A stretch of 64,000 nucleotides of DNA from an uncultured Collinsella sp. (GCA_902490365.1 CABUDQ010000001.1:50249-114248); one strand, 5' to 3'. Shown: positions 8,939 to 17,965, numbered from the stretch's first letter. Program-made: numbers and translations. Notes: a model not told the origin generated them from the sequence alone.

Positions 8939-10869
8939 TCGACGAGGAGAACAAGTCCGCAACTATGACCGAGGCACCGGCCGCCGCCACAGCTGCGCCG
9001 GCCCACGCCGCTCCGGCGGGCTCCGCACCCGTGGAGCCCGAGGACACCGTGTTCTCCCTGCCTCTTTCGCAAGTAACGCATGATATTTCGGATCTCGCCG
9101 ATAACGAGGACGAAGAGGATGCCGTAGCGGCGCCCATCGGCGCACATGCTGCGGAACAGCCCACAGCGCCCGAAGCAACCCCGGCGCCGGCTCACTTTGC
9201 AGAGCCCGTCGCCGCGGCAATCAACGAGAGTGCTGCGGTGTTTGCGGCACCCGAACCCGCCGCGCCGGCGTTTCCCATAGCCCCGGCATCCGAGGTTGCG
9301 CCCGCGTCTACGCCGGTGCCCGAGGCGGGGCCATCCCCCGAGGACGGCCCTGCACCCAAGGCCCCGCAGCCTGCGCCCGCAAGCGAGTCCGATGCCGTGG
9401 CCGAGCCCGCCGCCCAGTCGCAAAGCACACCCGCGCCGTCGCACTTTGCGACGCCCGAGCCTATAGACGCCAGCCCGCAAGACGACGAGTCGACCGCCTG
9501 CGCGTCCGAAGAGCCCGGCTCCCCGGACACCGGCGATTCCGAATCAAACGCCGAGACCGACACCGTCTCTCCCGGTGACACAGCCGAGATCGACGTTGCC
9601 GCCGTTGAGGCCAAGCTCAAAGACCCCGGCTCGACCATGAGCTTTGAGCCCCTGACCGAGGAGCGCATCGAGACCGACTCGACCTATGATGCCGGCACCA
9701 CCACGCAACTCATGTGGGGCGCCCGCTCTGACGTTGGCTGCGTACGCCCGCACAATGAGGATTCCTACCTGGTGCAGTCGCCGCTCTTTTGCGTATGCGA
9801 CGGCATGGGCGGTCACGCCGCCGGCGAGGTAGCCTCTTCCATCGCCGTCGAGACTATTGCCAAGACGGCCCCGCAGTCCGCCGACGCAGCACGCCTGGCC
9901 GCAGCCGTCGAGGCAGCCAACGCCGCCGTAATCGAGGCCGCCTTGAATGGCCTGGGCAAGCCCGGCATGGGCTGCACAGCCACTTGCGCCTATATCGAAA
10001 ACGACACGCTCGCCATCGCCCACGTGGGTGACTCTCGCGCCTACCTGCTCCACGAGGGCACGCTCATCCGCGTGACCCGCGACCACTCCTACGTGGAGGA
10101 GCTCGTGGACGCCGGCGAGATTACGGCAGACGAGGCTCGCGTCCACCCCAACCGCTCGGTCATCACCCGTGCGCTGGGCTCGGACCCCGCCATGTATGCC
10201 GACCACTTCACTCTGCATATCGAGGAAGGCGACCGCCTGATCCTGTGCTCCGACGGCCTTTCGAGCATGATTCCCGATAGCGATATCGAGAACATCGCCA
10301 CGCAGTCCTCAACCGCGCAAATCTGCGTCGACAACCTAGTGGACGCGGCGCTTGCCGCCGGCGGCCACGACAACGTGACCGTAGTAGTCGTTGACCTGGT
10401 TGACGATGGCGTTATGCGCGAGGCGCAACGCGTGCGTCGCCGCAACATTACTATCGCCGCCATCCTGGCCCTCGTCTTTGTGCTGGCAGCTGGCATCTGG
10501 GCCTACACGGGTGTCACCGGCTCGTACTACCTGGGTACCTACCAGGGCAATGTCGCCGTCTGGCGCGGCCTTCCCGGCAAGCCGCTCGGACTCAAGCTCC
10601 ACTGGCTCGAAAGCGAAACCAGCATCAAGCTGTCCGACCTGCCCGAAGACACGCAAAACCGCCTCAAGGCGGGCATTCCGCAAACAAGTGTCGACGATGC
10701 GCAGGACACGATATCCAAGTACCGCCACCAGATCGATGAAGAGCAGACCCGCCAGGTGATCGACGCGCAAACGATTCGCGACAACACCAATCAGGGATCG
10801 ACCTCCGAATCAGATTCCGAGAAAACCGCCGAACAGTCCGCCGAGGCCGAAGCCTCCGAAAAGAACTAG
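8935..10869 (+). CDS. PP2C-family protein phosphatase, PstP-like, with long N-terminal extension
   Basis: This 644-residue protein should dephosphorylate the cluster's kinases and their targets. About 255 residues of Ala/Pro/Glu-rich, probably disordered sequence come first. The PP2C domain (about 260-490) follows, with metal-binding motifs RPHNEDSY, CDGMGGHAAGE, HVGDSRAYL, CSDGLSSM and GGHDNVTVVVV. One membrane helix (about 502-524) precedes a small external tail of about 120 residues. Mycobacterial PstP lacks the long N-terminal extension, which is the odd feature here. The start overlaps the FhaB stop by 4 nt. Confidence 0.92.
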   Translation: MIDEENKSATMTEAPAAATAAPAHAAPAGSAPVEPEDTVFSLPLSQVTHDISDLADNEDEEDAVAAPIGAHAAEQPTAPEATPAPAHFAEPVAAAINESAAVFAAPEPAAPAFPIAPASEVAPASTPVPEAGPSPEDGPAPKAPQPAPASESDAVAEPAAQSQSTPAPSHFATPEPIDASPQDDESTACASEEPGSPDTGDSESNAETDTVSPGDTAEIDVAAVEAKLKDPGSTMSFEPLTEERIETDSTYDAGTTTQLMWGARSDVGCVRPHNEDSYLVQSPLFCVCDGMGGHAAGEVASSIAVETIAKTAPQSADAARLAAAVEAANAAVIEAALNGLGKPGMGCTATCAYIENDTLAIAHVGDSRAYLLHEGTLIRVTRDHSYVEELVDAGEITADEARVHPNRSVITRALGSDPAMYADHFTLHIEEGDRLILCSDGLSSMIPDSDIENIATQSSTAQICVDNLVDAALAAGGHDNVTVVVVDLVDDGVMREAQRVRRRNITIAAILALVFVLAAGIWAYTGVTGSYYLGTYQGNVAVWRGLPGKPLGLKLHWLESETSIKLSDLPEDTQNRLKAGIPQTSVDDAQDTISKYRHQIDEEQTRQVIDAQTIRDNTNQGSTSESDSEKTAEQSAEAEASEKN

Positions 10870-10885
10870 AAAGGGAGTGCCGCTT

Positions 10886-13756
10886 ATGAGTCGCCGCAAC
10901 ACCGAGCTGCTCTTGCTCATCGCCTCGGCGTTCCCCGTCATCCTGCTGTATGCGATGTACGTGCTCACCGCGGGCGCCGCCATCTCCTTTGAGACGCTCG
11001 CGGTGCCGATCGGCCTCTTTGCCGCCTTCGCCGCGGCACATATCGCCGTGCGCATCTTGGCGCCCGGCGCCGACCCCGCCATCCTACCCATCGTATTTAT
11101 ACTTTCGGGCATCGGCATCACGTTCGTGACACGCCTCGCCCCCGCTCTCGCCATCTCACAGCTCATCATCCTGTTTGTCTCGGTGGCGCTCATGGTGGGA
11201 ACGCTCGCGTTGGTTAAGAACCTCGACGTAGTCATGCGCTACAAGTACACCTTTGGCATCATCGGCATCATTCTGCTGATGCTGCCTATCTTTATCGGCA
11301 CCACGATCTCGGGCTCCAAGCTGTGGATTCGCATCGCGGGCTTTACCATCCAGCCCGGCGAGTTCGCCAAGGTCTTTATCGTGCTGTTCCTGGCCGGGTA
11401 CCTGGCCGAGAACCGCGAGCTGCTCTCCATCTCCAACCGCAAGATCCTGGGCTTTAAGATCCCTCGCCTGCGACTGCTGCTGCCGCTGTTTGCCGTGTGG
11501 GGTGTGTGCCTGCTCGTCGTCGTCTTCGAACGCGACCTGGGTTCGGCCGTGCTGTTCTACACCATCTTCTTGCTGATGCTCTACGTTGCCACGGGGCGCT
11601 TTTCGTATGTCGTTATCGGCCTTGCGCTCTTAGCCGTTGGAGCTGTGGGCGCCTACAAATTCCTGTCTCACGTTCAGGTGCGTTTCCAGGTTTGGGTCGA
11701 TCCGTTTAAGGACGCCCAGGGCCAGGGCTACCAGATCGTCCAGTCGCTCTTCTCGCTTGCCGATGGCGGCCTGGTCGGTGTTGGCATCGGCAACGGCATG
11801 GCCAACAACATCCCCGTCGTCGAGTCCGACTTTATCTTCTCGGCTATCGGCGAGGAGATGGGCCTTTTGGGCGGCGGCGCCGTGCTCATCCTGTTTATGC
11901 TTTTTGCCGTGCGTGGCCTCACCACGGCTGCCCGCGCTAAATCCGACCTCGCAGCCTTTAGTGCCACGGGCCTTACGGCCGCCATCAGCTTCCAGGCCTT
12001 CTTGATCGTTGGCGGCGTAACCCGCCTGATCCCGCTAACCGGCGTCACCCTGCCCTTTATGAGCCAGGGCGGTTCCTCGCTGCTGGCGAGCTTTATCATC
12101 GTCGCGCTCCTGCTGCGCGCCGGTGACGAGGCGACCGGACGCGAGGCCGAGCTCACCGGCACCGGCACCATGGCCGCCATCACCGATGATCAGGTCGCAT
12201 CTGCCGCCGCCCCGACGGGCACGCGCTTTGCCACCTCGTCTTCCTACGGCAGCGGCAGCCATTCCGTCGGCTCGCGTATGCGCCGTCGCCTGCTCGACAC
12301 GCCTGAATCCGGTGTGCTCGGCCGCGTCGCGCTCGCCAACCGTCTAACCCGTGCGGTGCTCGCCTTTACGGCGCTGTTCGCCATCCTTATCGGCAACCTC
12401 ACCTATGTCCAGGTCATCAAGGCCAAGGACTATCAGGATATGCCGACCAACAACCACACTATCGCCCGCTCCAAGTACATCCAGCGCGGTTCTATCATCA
12501 CGTCCGACGGCGTGACGCTGGCCGAGTCGCTGCAGCAGGAGGACGGCACCTACGTACGCTCCTACCCCAACGGCAACCTGGCAGCGCACGTGGTTGGCTA
12601 CGTGAGCCAGCAGTATGGCACCACCGCCATCGAGAGCGTCATGAACGACACGCTCACCGGCTCTAAGGATTACTCCAGCTGGAACAACGCCATCGCGTCG
12701 CTCGCGGGCCAGACCCAGCCGGGCAACACCGCCAAGCTCACCATCGACTCGCGTATCCAGACGGCGGCCGAGCAGGCGCTCAAGGGCTTTAAGGGCGCTG
12801 TAGTGGTCATCGACCCGCGTACCGGTGCGGTGCTCGCATGCGCCAGCTCGCCCACCTATGACAACACCAACATCGACGCCCTGCTGCAGGCGGGCGGCGG
12901 CGAGGACGGCTCCATGTACAACCGTGCCATGGACGCACTGTACACCCCGGGCTCGACCTTTAAGGTCGTCACGCTCTCCGCGGCACTCGAAACCGGCACC
13001 GCCAGCCTTACCAGCACGTACCAGGCGCCCGGCTCCATGGACATCGGCAACGCGCCGGTCACCAACTATGCCAACGAAAGCTACGGCACCATCAGCCTGC
13101 AGCAGGCCTTCGCCGTGTCGTCCAACGTCGTCTTTGGCCAGGTGGCCAACGAGATTGGCGCCAGCTCGCTCGTCCAGTTTGCCAACGCCTTTGGCTACGG
13201 CCAAAAGCTCGGCCAAGATCTGACCTCCGCCGCCTCCATCATGGCCGACCCGTCGCTTATGACCGAGTGGGAGACCGCTTGGGCAGGCGCCGGCCAGCCC
13301 GTCGGCATGGACCACACGCCTGGCCCGCAGACCACCGTTATGCAGAGTTGCGTGATCGCCGCCGCTATCGCCAACAGCGGCGTGGTCATGGACCCGTTCT
13401 TTGTGTCCCAGATACTCGCCCCGGACGGAACCGTGGTTAAGACCACGCAGTCCCGCTCTCTGGGCCAGGCTGTCAGCTCTGCCACGGCCGACCAGGTCAA
13501 GCAGGCCATGCTCGCCGTCGTCCAGTCCGGTACCGGCACCGATGCCCAGATTCCGGGCGTCAAGGTTGCCGGCAAGACCGGTTCGCCCGAGACCGGCGGC
13601 ACCAACGTCAACTCTACGTTTGTTGGCTTTGCACCTTACGATTCACCCACGGTTGCCATCTCGGTGGCCCTGGAGGATTACGACAAACACGACGTCAAGG
13701 CGGCTAAGATTGCCGGTATCGTCCTGACCGCGGCGCTCGCCGCACAGGGGGCGTGA
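10886..13756 (+). CDS. Fused SEDS glycosyltransferase (RodA/FtsW) and penicillin-binding transpeptidase
   Basis: This 956-residue protein joins two enzymes that are normally separate. Residues 1 to about 425 are a polytopic SEDS polymerase (conserved ESDFIFSAIGEEMG near 312, then the LPFMSQGGSS loop). After a linker comes a membrane helix (about 490-510) and a PbpA-like transpeptidase with the SxxK motif STFK (catalytic Ser690), SSN at 745-747 and KTG at 897-899. It both polymerises and crosslinks peptidoglycan. The ATG at 10886 has AGGGAG 9 nt upstream; an in-frame GTG at 10877 overlaps that ribosome site. In mycobacteria the same place holds separate rodA and pbpA. Confidence 0.93.
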   Translation: MSRRNTELLLLIASAFPVILLYAMYVLTAGAAISFETLAVPIGLFAAFAAAHIAVRILAPGADPAILPIVFILSGIGITFVTRLAPALAISQLIILFVSVALMVGTLALVKNLDVVMRYKYTFGIIGIILLMLPIFIGTTISGSKLWIRIAGFTIQPGEFAKVFIVLFLAGYLAENRELLSISNRKILGFKIPRLRLLLPLFAVWGVCLLVVVFERDLGSAVLFYTIFLLMLYVATGRFSYVVIGLALLAVGAVGAYKFLSHVQVRFQVWVDPFKDAQGQGYQIVQSLFSLADGGLVGVGIGNGMANNIPVVESDFIFSAIGEEMGLLGGGAVLILFMLFAVRGLTTAARAKSDLAAFSATGLTAAISFQAFLIVGGVTRLIPLTGVTLPFMSQGGSSLLASFIIVALLLRAGDEATGREAELTGTGTMAAITDDQVASAAAPTGTRFATSSSYGSGSHSVGSRMRRRLLDTPESGVLGRVALANRLTRAVLAFTALFAILIGNLTYVQVIKAKDYQDMPTNNHTIARSKYIQRGSIITSDGVTLAESLQQEDGTYVRSYPNGNLAAHVVGYVSQQYGTTAIESVMNDTLTGSKDYSSWNNAIASLAGQTQPGNTAKLTIDSRIQTAAEQALKGFKGAVVVIDPRTGAVLACASSPTYDNTNIDALLQAGGGEDGSMYNRAMDALYTPGSTFKVVTLSAALETGTASLTSTYQAPGSMDIGNAPVTNYANESYGTISLQQAFAVSSNVVFGQVANEIGASSLVQFANAFGYGQKLGQDLTSAASIMADPSLMTEWETAWAGAGQPVGMDHTPGPQTTVMQSCVIAAAIANSGVVMDPFFVSQILAPDGTVVKTTQSRSLGQAVSSATADQVKQAMLAVVQSGTGTDAQIPGVKVAGKTGSPETGGTNVNSTFVGFAPYDSPTVAISVALEDYDKHDVKAAKIAGIVLTAALAAQGA

Positions 13757-13888
13757 TGCCCGTGATCAAAGCGGATACTTGGGACGCGCCACGGCCGATG
13801 AGCTAGCGGCTACGCGCCACACGGCCCCAGCGGCCACACATTTGGTACTACACACATCGTTGAGCGAATAGTTATGTTAGGAGCAGGA

Positions 13889-15850
13889 ATGGAACAGAGG
13901 GTCCTCGGGGGAAGATACCTCCTCAAGGATAAGGTGGGAACGGGCGGTATGGCGACCGTCTACCGCGCACAGGACCAGGTCCTCGACCGCACGGTTGCCG
14001 TCAAGATCATGCTGCCGCAGTATGCCGGCGACGCCACCTTCGCCGCTCGCTTTAAGCAGGAAGCCCAGGCAGCTGCCGGCCTGTCCTCCCCCTATATCGT
14101 GGGCGTCTACGACTGGGGCAAGGACGGCGACACCTATTACATCGTCATGGAGTACCTGCGCGGTACCGACCTTAAGAGCGGCATCAAGAGCCACGGCGCC
14201 CTCGATCCCAAGAAGGTCGCGCAGATCGGCTCGCAGATCAGCTCCGCGCTTTCGGTCGCACACAAGCACGAGATCATCCACCGCGACATTAAGCCGCAAA
14301 ACATCATGGTGCTGCCCGACGGCAACATCAAGGTAATGGATTTTGGCATCGCACGCGCCAAGAACAGTCATCTCACGCAGGACAACAATGTGCTGGGCAC
14401 CGCCCACTACGTCAGCCCCGAGCAGACCCGTGGTCAGGACCTCGGCCCCACCTCGGATATCTACTCGCTGGGCGTCGTGATGTATGAGTGCGCCACCGGC
14501 CGCGTACCCTTTGACGGCGACGACGCCATCTCGGTCGCGCTCAAGCAGGTCAACGAGCTCCCCATCCCGCCGAGCCAGATCAACTCCGGCGTCGATGCCG
14601 ACCTGGAGCGCATCATCCTCAAGTGCATGGAGAAGGACCCGGCAAACCGCTTCCAGACAGCCGACGAGCTGCGTCAGGTGCTCAACAGCTATCTGTCCGG
14701 CCGTGCTGTCAACGTCTCGGAGCCCACGCGCGTCATCGGTGCCGCCGGCGACTTGGGTGCCACCAAGACCCGCGAGCTTTCCGACTCAACGCGCGCTATG
14801 GTTCGTCCCGTCTCGGGCGTGAGCGGTCAGAATACCGCCCGCAGTGCTGCCTCGGGCTCCACGGGCTCCTACGAGGTCGAAAAGCCCAAATCCAACAAGA
14901 ACAAGATCATCGCCGCCGTGGTGGCAGCCGTTGCCGTCATCGGCATCGTGGTGGCATTTGCCACAGGACTCTTTGGCGGCGAGCAGGTCACCGTTCCCGA
15001 TGTACTGGGCAAGGACCAGCAGGCTGCCGTCGAGCAGATCAAGGAAGCCGGCCTCGAGGTCGGCACCATCGACCAAAGCTACAACGACGATGTCGACGAA
15101 GGCAAGGTCGCCGAGCAAACGCCCAACGGCCACACCAAGAAGGCCAAGGGCACCAAGGTGAACCTGGTGATCTCCAAGGGCCCCAAGCCCTCCGAGAAGG
15201 TTGAGGTTCCCCGGCTTGTCGGCCTGACCAAGGACCAGGCAGAAGCCGCGCTGGCAAGCGTTGGCCTGAAGGGCAACGCCTCCGAGGAGGCCAACGAGGC
15301 CGATGAGGGCCAGGTCTTTGAGCAGGGCACCGAAGCCGGTAAGGAAGTCGAGAAGGGCACGACCATCTCGTATAAGGTCTCGAGCGGCCCGGATACCACG
15401 TCCGTCCCCGACCTGACCGACATGACCGAGGCCCAGGCGCGCAACGCCCTCGATATGGCAGGTTTTGGCGTCGACGTGAGCTACCAGGAGAACGACTCGG
15501 TTACCGAGGGCACCGTGATCAGCTGGAACCCCAGCGGCAAGCAGAAGCCCGGCGCCACGATTACCGTCGTCATTGCCAAGAAGTCCGGCAAGGCCTCCGT
15601 CCCGGGCAACCTATACGGCAAGAGCATTTCCGCCGCCGTTACCGCGCTCAACAACGCCGGTTTCTATAACATCGCATTCTGCGATCAGAACGGCAACCCC
15701 GTGAGCGGCAATGAAAACGCCACCGTTACGGGCGTCTCCCCCACCGGCAAACAGTCCACCGACAGCACGATTACGCTGACGGTTGCACTTTCTGGCTCGG
15801 GTTCGGGTTCAGGCACGAGCACGGGCGACGATTCCGGTACGACCAACTAG
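13889..15850 (+). CDS. pknB: PASTA-domain serine/threonine kinase, PknB-like
   Basis: This 653-residue membrane kinase senses wall fragments and phosphorylates division proteins. The kinase domain (about 9-270) has a glycine loop (GTGGMATVY), K39, HRD at 131-133, KVMDFG and HYVSPEQ. A juxtamembrane region leads to one membrane helix (about 340-361) and four external PASTA repeats (from about 365, 434, 504 and 571). A Gly/Ser/Thr-rich tail ends the protein. The ATG at 13889 has AGGAG 5 nt upstream and is preferred to an in-frame ATG at 13874. It closes the cluster and is followed by a strong terminator. Confidence 0.95.
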   Translation: MEQRVLGGRYLLKDKVGTGGMATVYRAQDQVLDRTVAVKIMLPQYAGDATFAARFKQEAQAAAGLSSPYIVGVYDWGKDGDTYYIVMEYLRGTDLKSGIKSHGALDPKKVAQIGSQISSALSVAHKHEIIHRDIKPQNIMVLPDGNIKVMDFGIARAKNSHLTQDNNVLGTAHYVSPEQTRGQDLGPTSDIYSLGVVMYECATGRVPFDGDDAISVALKQVNELPIPPSQINSGVDADLERIILKCMEKDPANRFQTADELRQVLNSYLSGRAVNVSEPTRVIGAAGDLGATKTRELSDSTRAMVRPVSGVSGQNTARSAASGSTGSYEVEKPKSNKNKIIAAVVAAVAVIGIVVAFATGLFGGEQVTVPDVLGKDQQAAVEQIKEAGLEVGTIDQSYNDDVDEGKVAEQTPNGHTKKAKGTKVNLVISKGPKPSEKVEVPRLVGLTKDQAEAALASVGLKGNASEEANEADEGQVFEQGTEAGKEVEKGTTISYKVSSGPDTTSVPDLTDMTEAQARNALDMAGFGVDVSYQENDSVTEGTVISWNPSGKQKPGATITVVIAKKSGKASVPGNLYGKSISAAVTALNNAGFYNIAFCDQNGNPVSGNENATVTGVSPTGKQSTDSTITLTVALSGSGSGSGTSTGDDSGTTN

Positions 15851-15902
15851 TCGCAACCCAACCGCTCATTACGGCTCTCGCCGCAAACATATTCGCTCAC
15901 AG

Positions 15903-15943
15903 GCGCCCGCTTGCTCCCCCAGCAAGCGGGCGCTTCGTTTTTG
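15903..15943 (+). terminator. Rho-independent terminator after pknB
   Basis: A 13-bp GC-rich stem (15903-15915 with 15921-15933) with a 5-nt C-rich loop is followed by TTCGTTTTT. It ends the plus-strand kinase cluster. Confidence 0.9.
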
Positions 15944-15961
15944 ACATGGCATGAACCAGAA

Positions 15962-15990
15962 GAGCCCGGCACCGTGGCGGTACCGGGCTC
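15962..15990 (-). terminator. Hairpin downstream of the tRNA-like fragment
   Basis: A 13-bp stem (15962-15974 with 15978-15990) with a 3-nt loop lies downstream of the minus-strand tRNA 3'-end fragment. The U-rich tail on the minus strand is weak (TTCTGGTT). It mirrors the hairpin found after the intact tRNA-Arg gene. Confidence 0.5.
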
Positions 15991-15999
15991 GATATTCCT

Positions 16000-16088
16000 C
16001 TGGTGCCCCCGGGCGGATTCGAAAACTCCCCCGCGGGGAAATGAGTGACGCGGGTGTCGACGGTTCGAAACCGCCGACAGCTCCCACA
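16000..16088 (-). repeat. Rearranged copies of the tRNA-Arg 3' half
   Basis: Positions 16000-16023 repeat 16130-16153 exactly (24 bp, the 3' end and T-loop of the tRNA including CCA). Positions 16051-16069 are an exact 19-bp inverted copy of 16148-16166 (T-arm and anticodon-stem side of the same tRNA). No 5' half, D-arm or anticodon arm can be folded, so this is not a working tRNA. It may be a broken tRNA or the scar of an element that used the tRNA 3' end as attachment site. Confidence 0.65.
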
Positions 16089-16096
16089 AACCAGAA

Positions 16097-16120
16097 ACGG
16101 CGCCGCTCTCGCGACGCCGT
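16097..16120 (-). terminator. Hairpin downstream of tRNA-Arg
   Basis: ACGGCG at 16097-16102 pairs with CGCCGT at 16115-16120 around a GC-rich loop, just downstream of the tRNA in its direction of transcription. The minus-strand tail is TTTCTGGTTTG, so termination is plausible but not strong. Confidence 0.45.
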
Positions 16121-16130
16121 CATAATCTTC

Positions 16131-16206
16131 TGGTGCCCCCGGGCGGATTCGAACCGTCGACACCCGCTTTAGGAGAGCGGTGCTCTATCCCCTGAGCTAC
16201 GGAGGC
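16131..16206 (-). tRNA. tRNA-Arg, anticodon CCT
   Basis: The 76-nt cloverleaf folds by eye. The acceptor GCCTCCG pairs with CGGGGGC, the D-stem is GCTC/GAGC, and the anticodon stem CCGCT/AGCGG encloses the loop CTCCTAA, giving anticodon CCT for AGG codons. The T-loop is TTCGAAT and the 3' end is an encoded ACCA. The T-stem has one A-C mismatch. Fragments of the same tRNA lie just downstream. Confidence 0.93.
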
Positions 16207-16286
16207 ATGTTGTATTAGTGTAGCAGATTTACACGTTGTGATGCAGCGTGTAGCCACTCTTCGAAGTTGTGGTGGAACAGCCCTCC

Positions 16287-16485
16287 GGAAAGTGCGTCCC
16301 ACTATCCAGGCAAATTCTGGGTCAGACTTTCCCCATGGGACCTCGCTGGGAAACTGTGTCCCAGAATTTCGACTCGAAACGGGACACGGTTTCCCAAACG
16401 GGCCCGTTCCGGAAACTACATCCCGCAATCGGCACTCGAACCGGGATGCACTTTCCCGATCGAGCCTCATGGGAAACCGCGTCCC
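16287..16485. repeat. Array of GGAAA/TTTCC hairpin repeats, copy 1
   Basis: Three hairpin units and one half unit fill the gap between the tRNA and the manO-like gene (arms 16287-16300/16319-16332, 16348-16362/16381-16395, 16411-16424/16443-16457 and half unit 16471-16485). Each arm is a variant of GGAAACNGCNTCCC facing its inverse, with an 18-nt loop and a unit length near 46 bp. The same family recurs at 39876 and 54618. No gene is seen in this region. Confidence 0.75.
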
Positions 16486-16509
16486 ACTTTAGGGGGCGCT
16501 CTTTAATGG

Positions 16510-16908
16510 CTAGTTGCCTTTGTGGAAAAGGTTCTTGATGACGGAGGGGATGCTCTTGGCGCCCTTGGCCGTCACATCGATAAAGTCGGGCGAACGAACG
16601 AGCTTGTCCTCGTCAATGTACTTACGCACCGCGCGAAGCGTTTCCTTGTCATTGCGCGTCGAAAACGTAAAGTGGCCATTCTCTTTGGTAAAGATGGCAA
16701 AACGCGTAATCTTCTTGGTGCCGCGCAAAACCTCGGCGGCAATATAGTCGACCTCGTCCCACGGGATTTGGATATAATCCTCGGGATTACGCTCGTTATA
16801 GTACTCAAACGCCTTATTGCCCACCATCACGTTACCGTGACTGGTAAGCCCCATCAGGCAGGTTGCCGGCGTTGCCAGATCGACCGTGCTGTTCTGAGAT
16901 TGCGCCAT
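16510..16908 (-). CDS. manO: DUF956 family protein, ManO-like accessory of the mannose PTS
   Basis: This 132-residue soluble protein (from MAQSQNSTVDLATPATCLMG) matches the DUF956 family, which is almost always encoded after mannose-type PTS permeases. Typical parts are the GNVMVGNKAFEYYNE strand and IQIPWDEVDYIAAEVLRG. The ATG at 16908 has GGCGAGG upstream. It lies about 120 bp after the EIID gene on the same strand, so it is the last gene of the PTS operon. A regulatory role has been proposed for the family; the exact role is unknown. Confidence 0.82.
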   Translation of the reverse strand: MAQSQNSTVDLATPATCLMGLTSHGNVMVGNKAFEYYNERNPEDYIQIPWDEVDYIAAEVLRGTKKITRFAIFTKENGHFTFSTRNDKETLRAVRKYIDEDKLVRSPDFIDVTAKGAKSIPSVIKNLFHKGN

Positions 16909-17028
16909 ACGCGCCTCGCCCTCCAATAAAAACAATCGGACCGCATCCAGTGTACCCACCGGGTGCGGTCCGTTTCAATGGCTCAAAAGCCCTTGCCTAG
17001 CAACTCTCGGTCTTAAGCCGAAGCGTGC

Positions 17029-17949
17029 TTACATGAAGCCGCAGACGCGACCGATGATGCCGACGGCGAAGAGAGCCAGGATGATGACGATCGGGCTGAC
17101 CTTCTTCTTGAGGAGCTTGCAGACCAGAAGGGTCAGGCACACGGCGGCAAGGCCGGGGATGAGCTGATCGAGGTTGGCCTGAAGCGTGGTGACCTTCACC
17201 GGGTCGAGTGCGTTGGCACCGACAGAGCTGTACATCGTCAATGCCTGCTTGATGCCCTCAGAACCGGCGGGCAGGTTGGCCCAGTCGATATAGGCGCCAG
17301 CGGACTGCGTGACCTTGGAGACGACCGGGGTGAAGGAGATGGACACCCAGCGCTCGACCAGGGCGCCGATGATGAACATACCCAGGATGGAAGCACCCTC
17401 GGTGACCTTGCCCATCAGACCGCCGGAGAGGTCCTTGGCGATGGAGGAGCCGACCTTGTAGCCAAACTCCTGCGTGTACCACAGGAAGGCGTAACGGATG
17501 ATGTTCCACGCGAAGAAGAACAGCAGCGGACCGGCGATGCTGCCGGACAGGGCCAGGGAAGCGCCCAGTGCGCCCAGAATCGGGCGAAGGGTGAACCAGA
17601 AGGCGGGGTCGCCGACGCCGGCGAGCGGGCCCATCATACCGACCTTGACGCCCTGAATGGCGACGTCGTCAATCGGAGCACCGTTGGCGCGCTCCTCCTC
17701 GAGGGCGAGGGTAACGCCAATGACGGGGGCGGAAACATAGGGGTGGGTGTTATAGAACTCCAGGTGGCGCTTAAGAGCGGCAATCTGGTCATCCTTGCTG
17801 GTGTAGAGCTTCTTGATCGCAGGGATCATTGCGAAGCACCAGCCGCCGTTCTGCATACGCTCGTAGTTCCACGAGCCCTGAAGGAACTGATGACGGAAGC
17901 AAACCTTCTTACGGTCAGCCTTGGTGAGCTGAATCTTGTTCTCTGCCAT
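17029..17949 (-). CDS. manZ: PTS mannose/fructose/sorbose family EIID component
   Basis: This 306-residue membrane protein is the EIID part of the sugar channel. It begins with the typical LTKADRKKVCFRHQFLQGSWNYERMQNGG region (quoted in part) and contains GVKVGMMGPLAGVGDP, the family signature, followed by several membrane segments to the end. The ATG at 17949 has GGAGGGGAG upstream; an in-frame GTG 9 nt earlier overlaps that site. It follows the EIIC gene by 16 nt. The transported sugar cannot be told from sequence alone; mannose, glucose or an amino sugar are likely. Confidence 0.93.
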   Translation of the reverse strand: MAENKIQLTKADRKKVCFRHQFLQGSWNYERMQNGGWCFAMIPAIKKLYTSKDDQIAALKRHLEFYNTHPYVSAPVIGVTLALEEERANGAPIDDVAIQGVKVGMMGPLAGVGDPAFWFTLRPILGALGASLALSGSIAGPLLFFFAWNIIRYAFLWYTQEFGYKVGSSIAKDLSGGLMGKVTEGASILGMFIIGALVERWVSISFTPVVSKVTQSAGAYIDWANLPAGSEGIKQALTMYSSVGANALDPVKVTTLQANLDQLIPGLAAVCLTLLVCKLLKKKVSPIVIILALFAVGIIGRVCGFM

Positions 17950-17965
17950 ATGTATCACTCCCCTC

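Noticed and set aside
15847..16172. Several short open frames around the tRNA, with SNRRHPL-like peptides
   Set aside because: Such frames arise from reading tRNA genes and their fragments and are a known annotation artefact.
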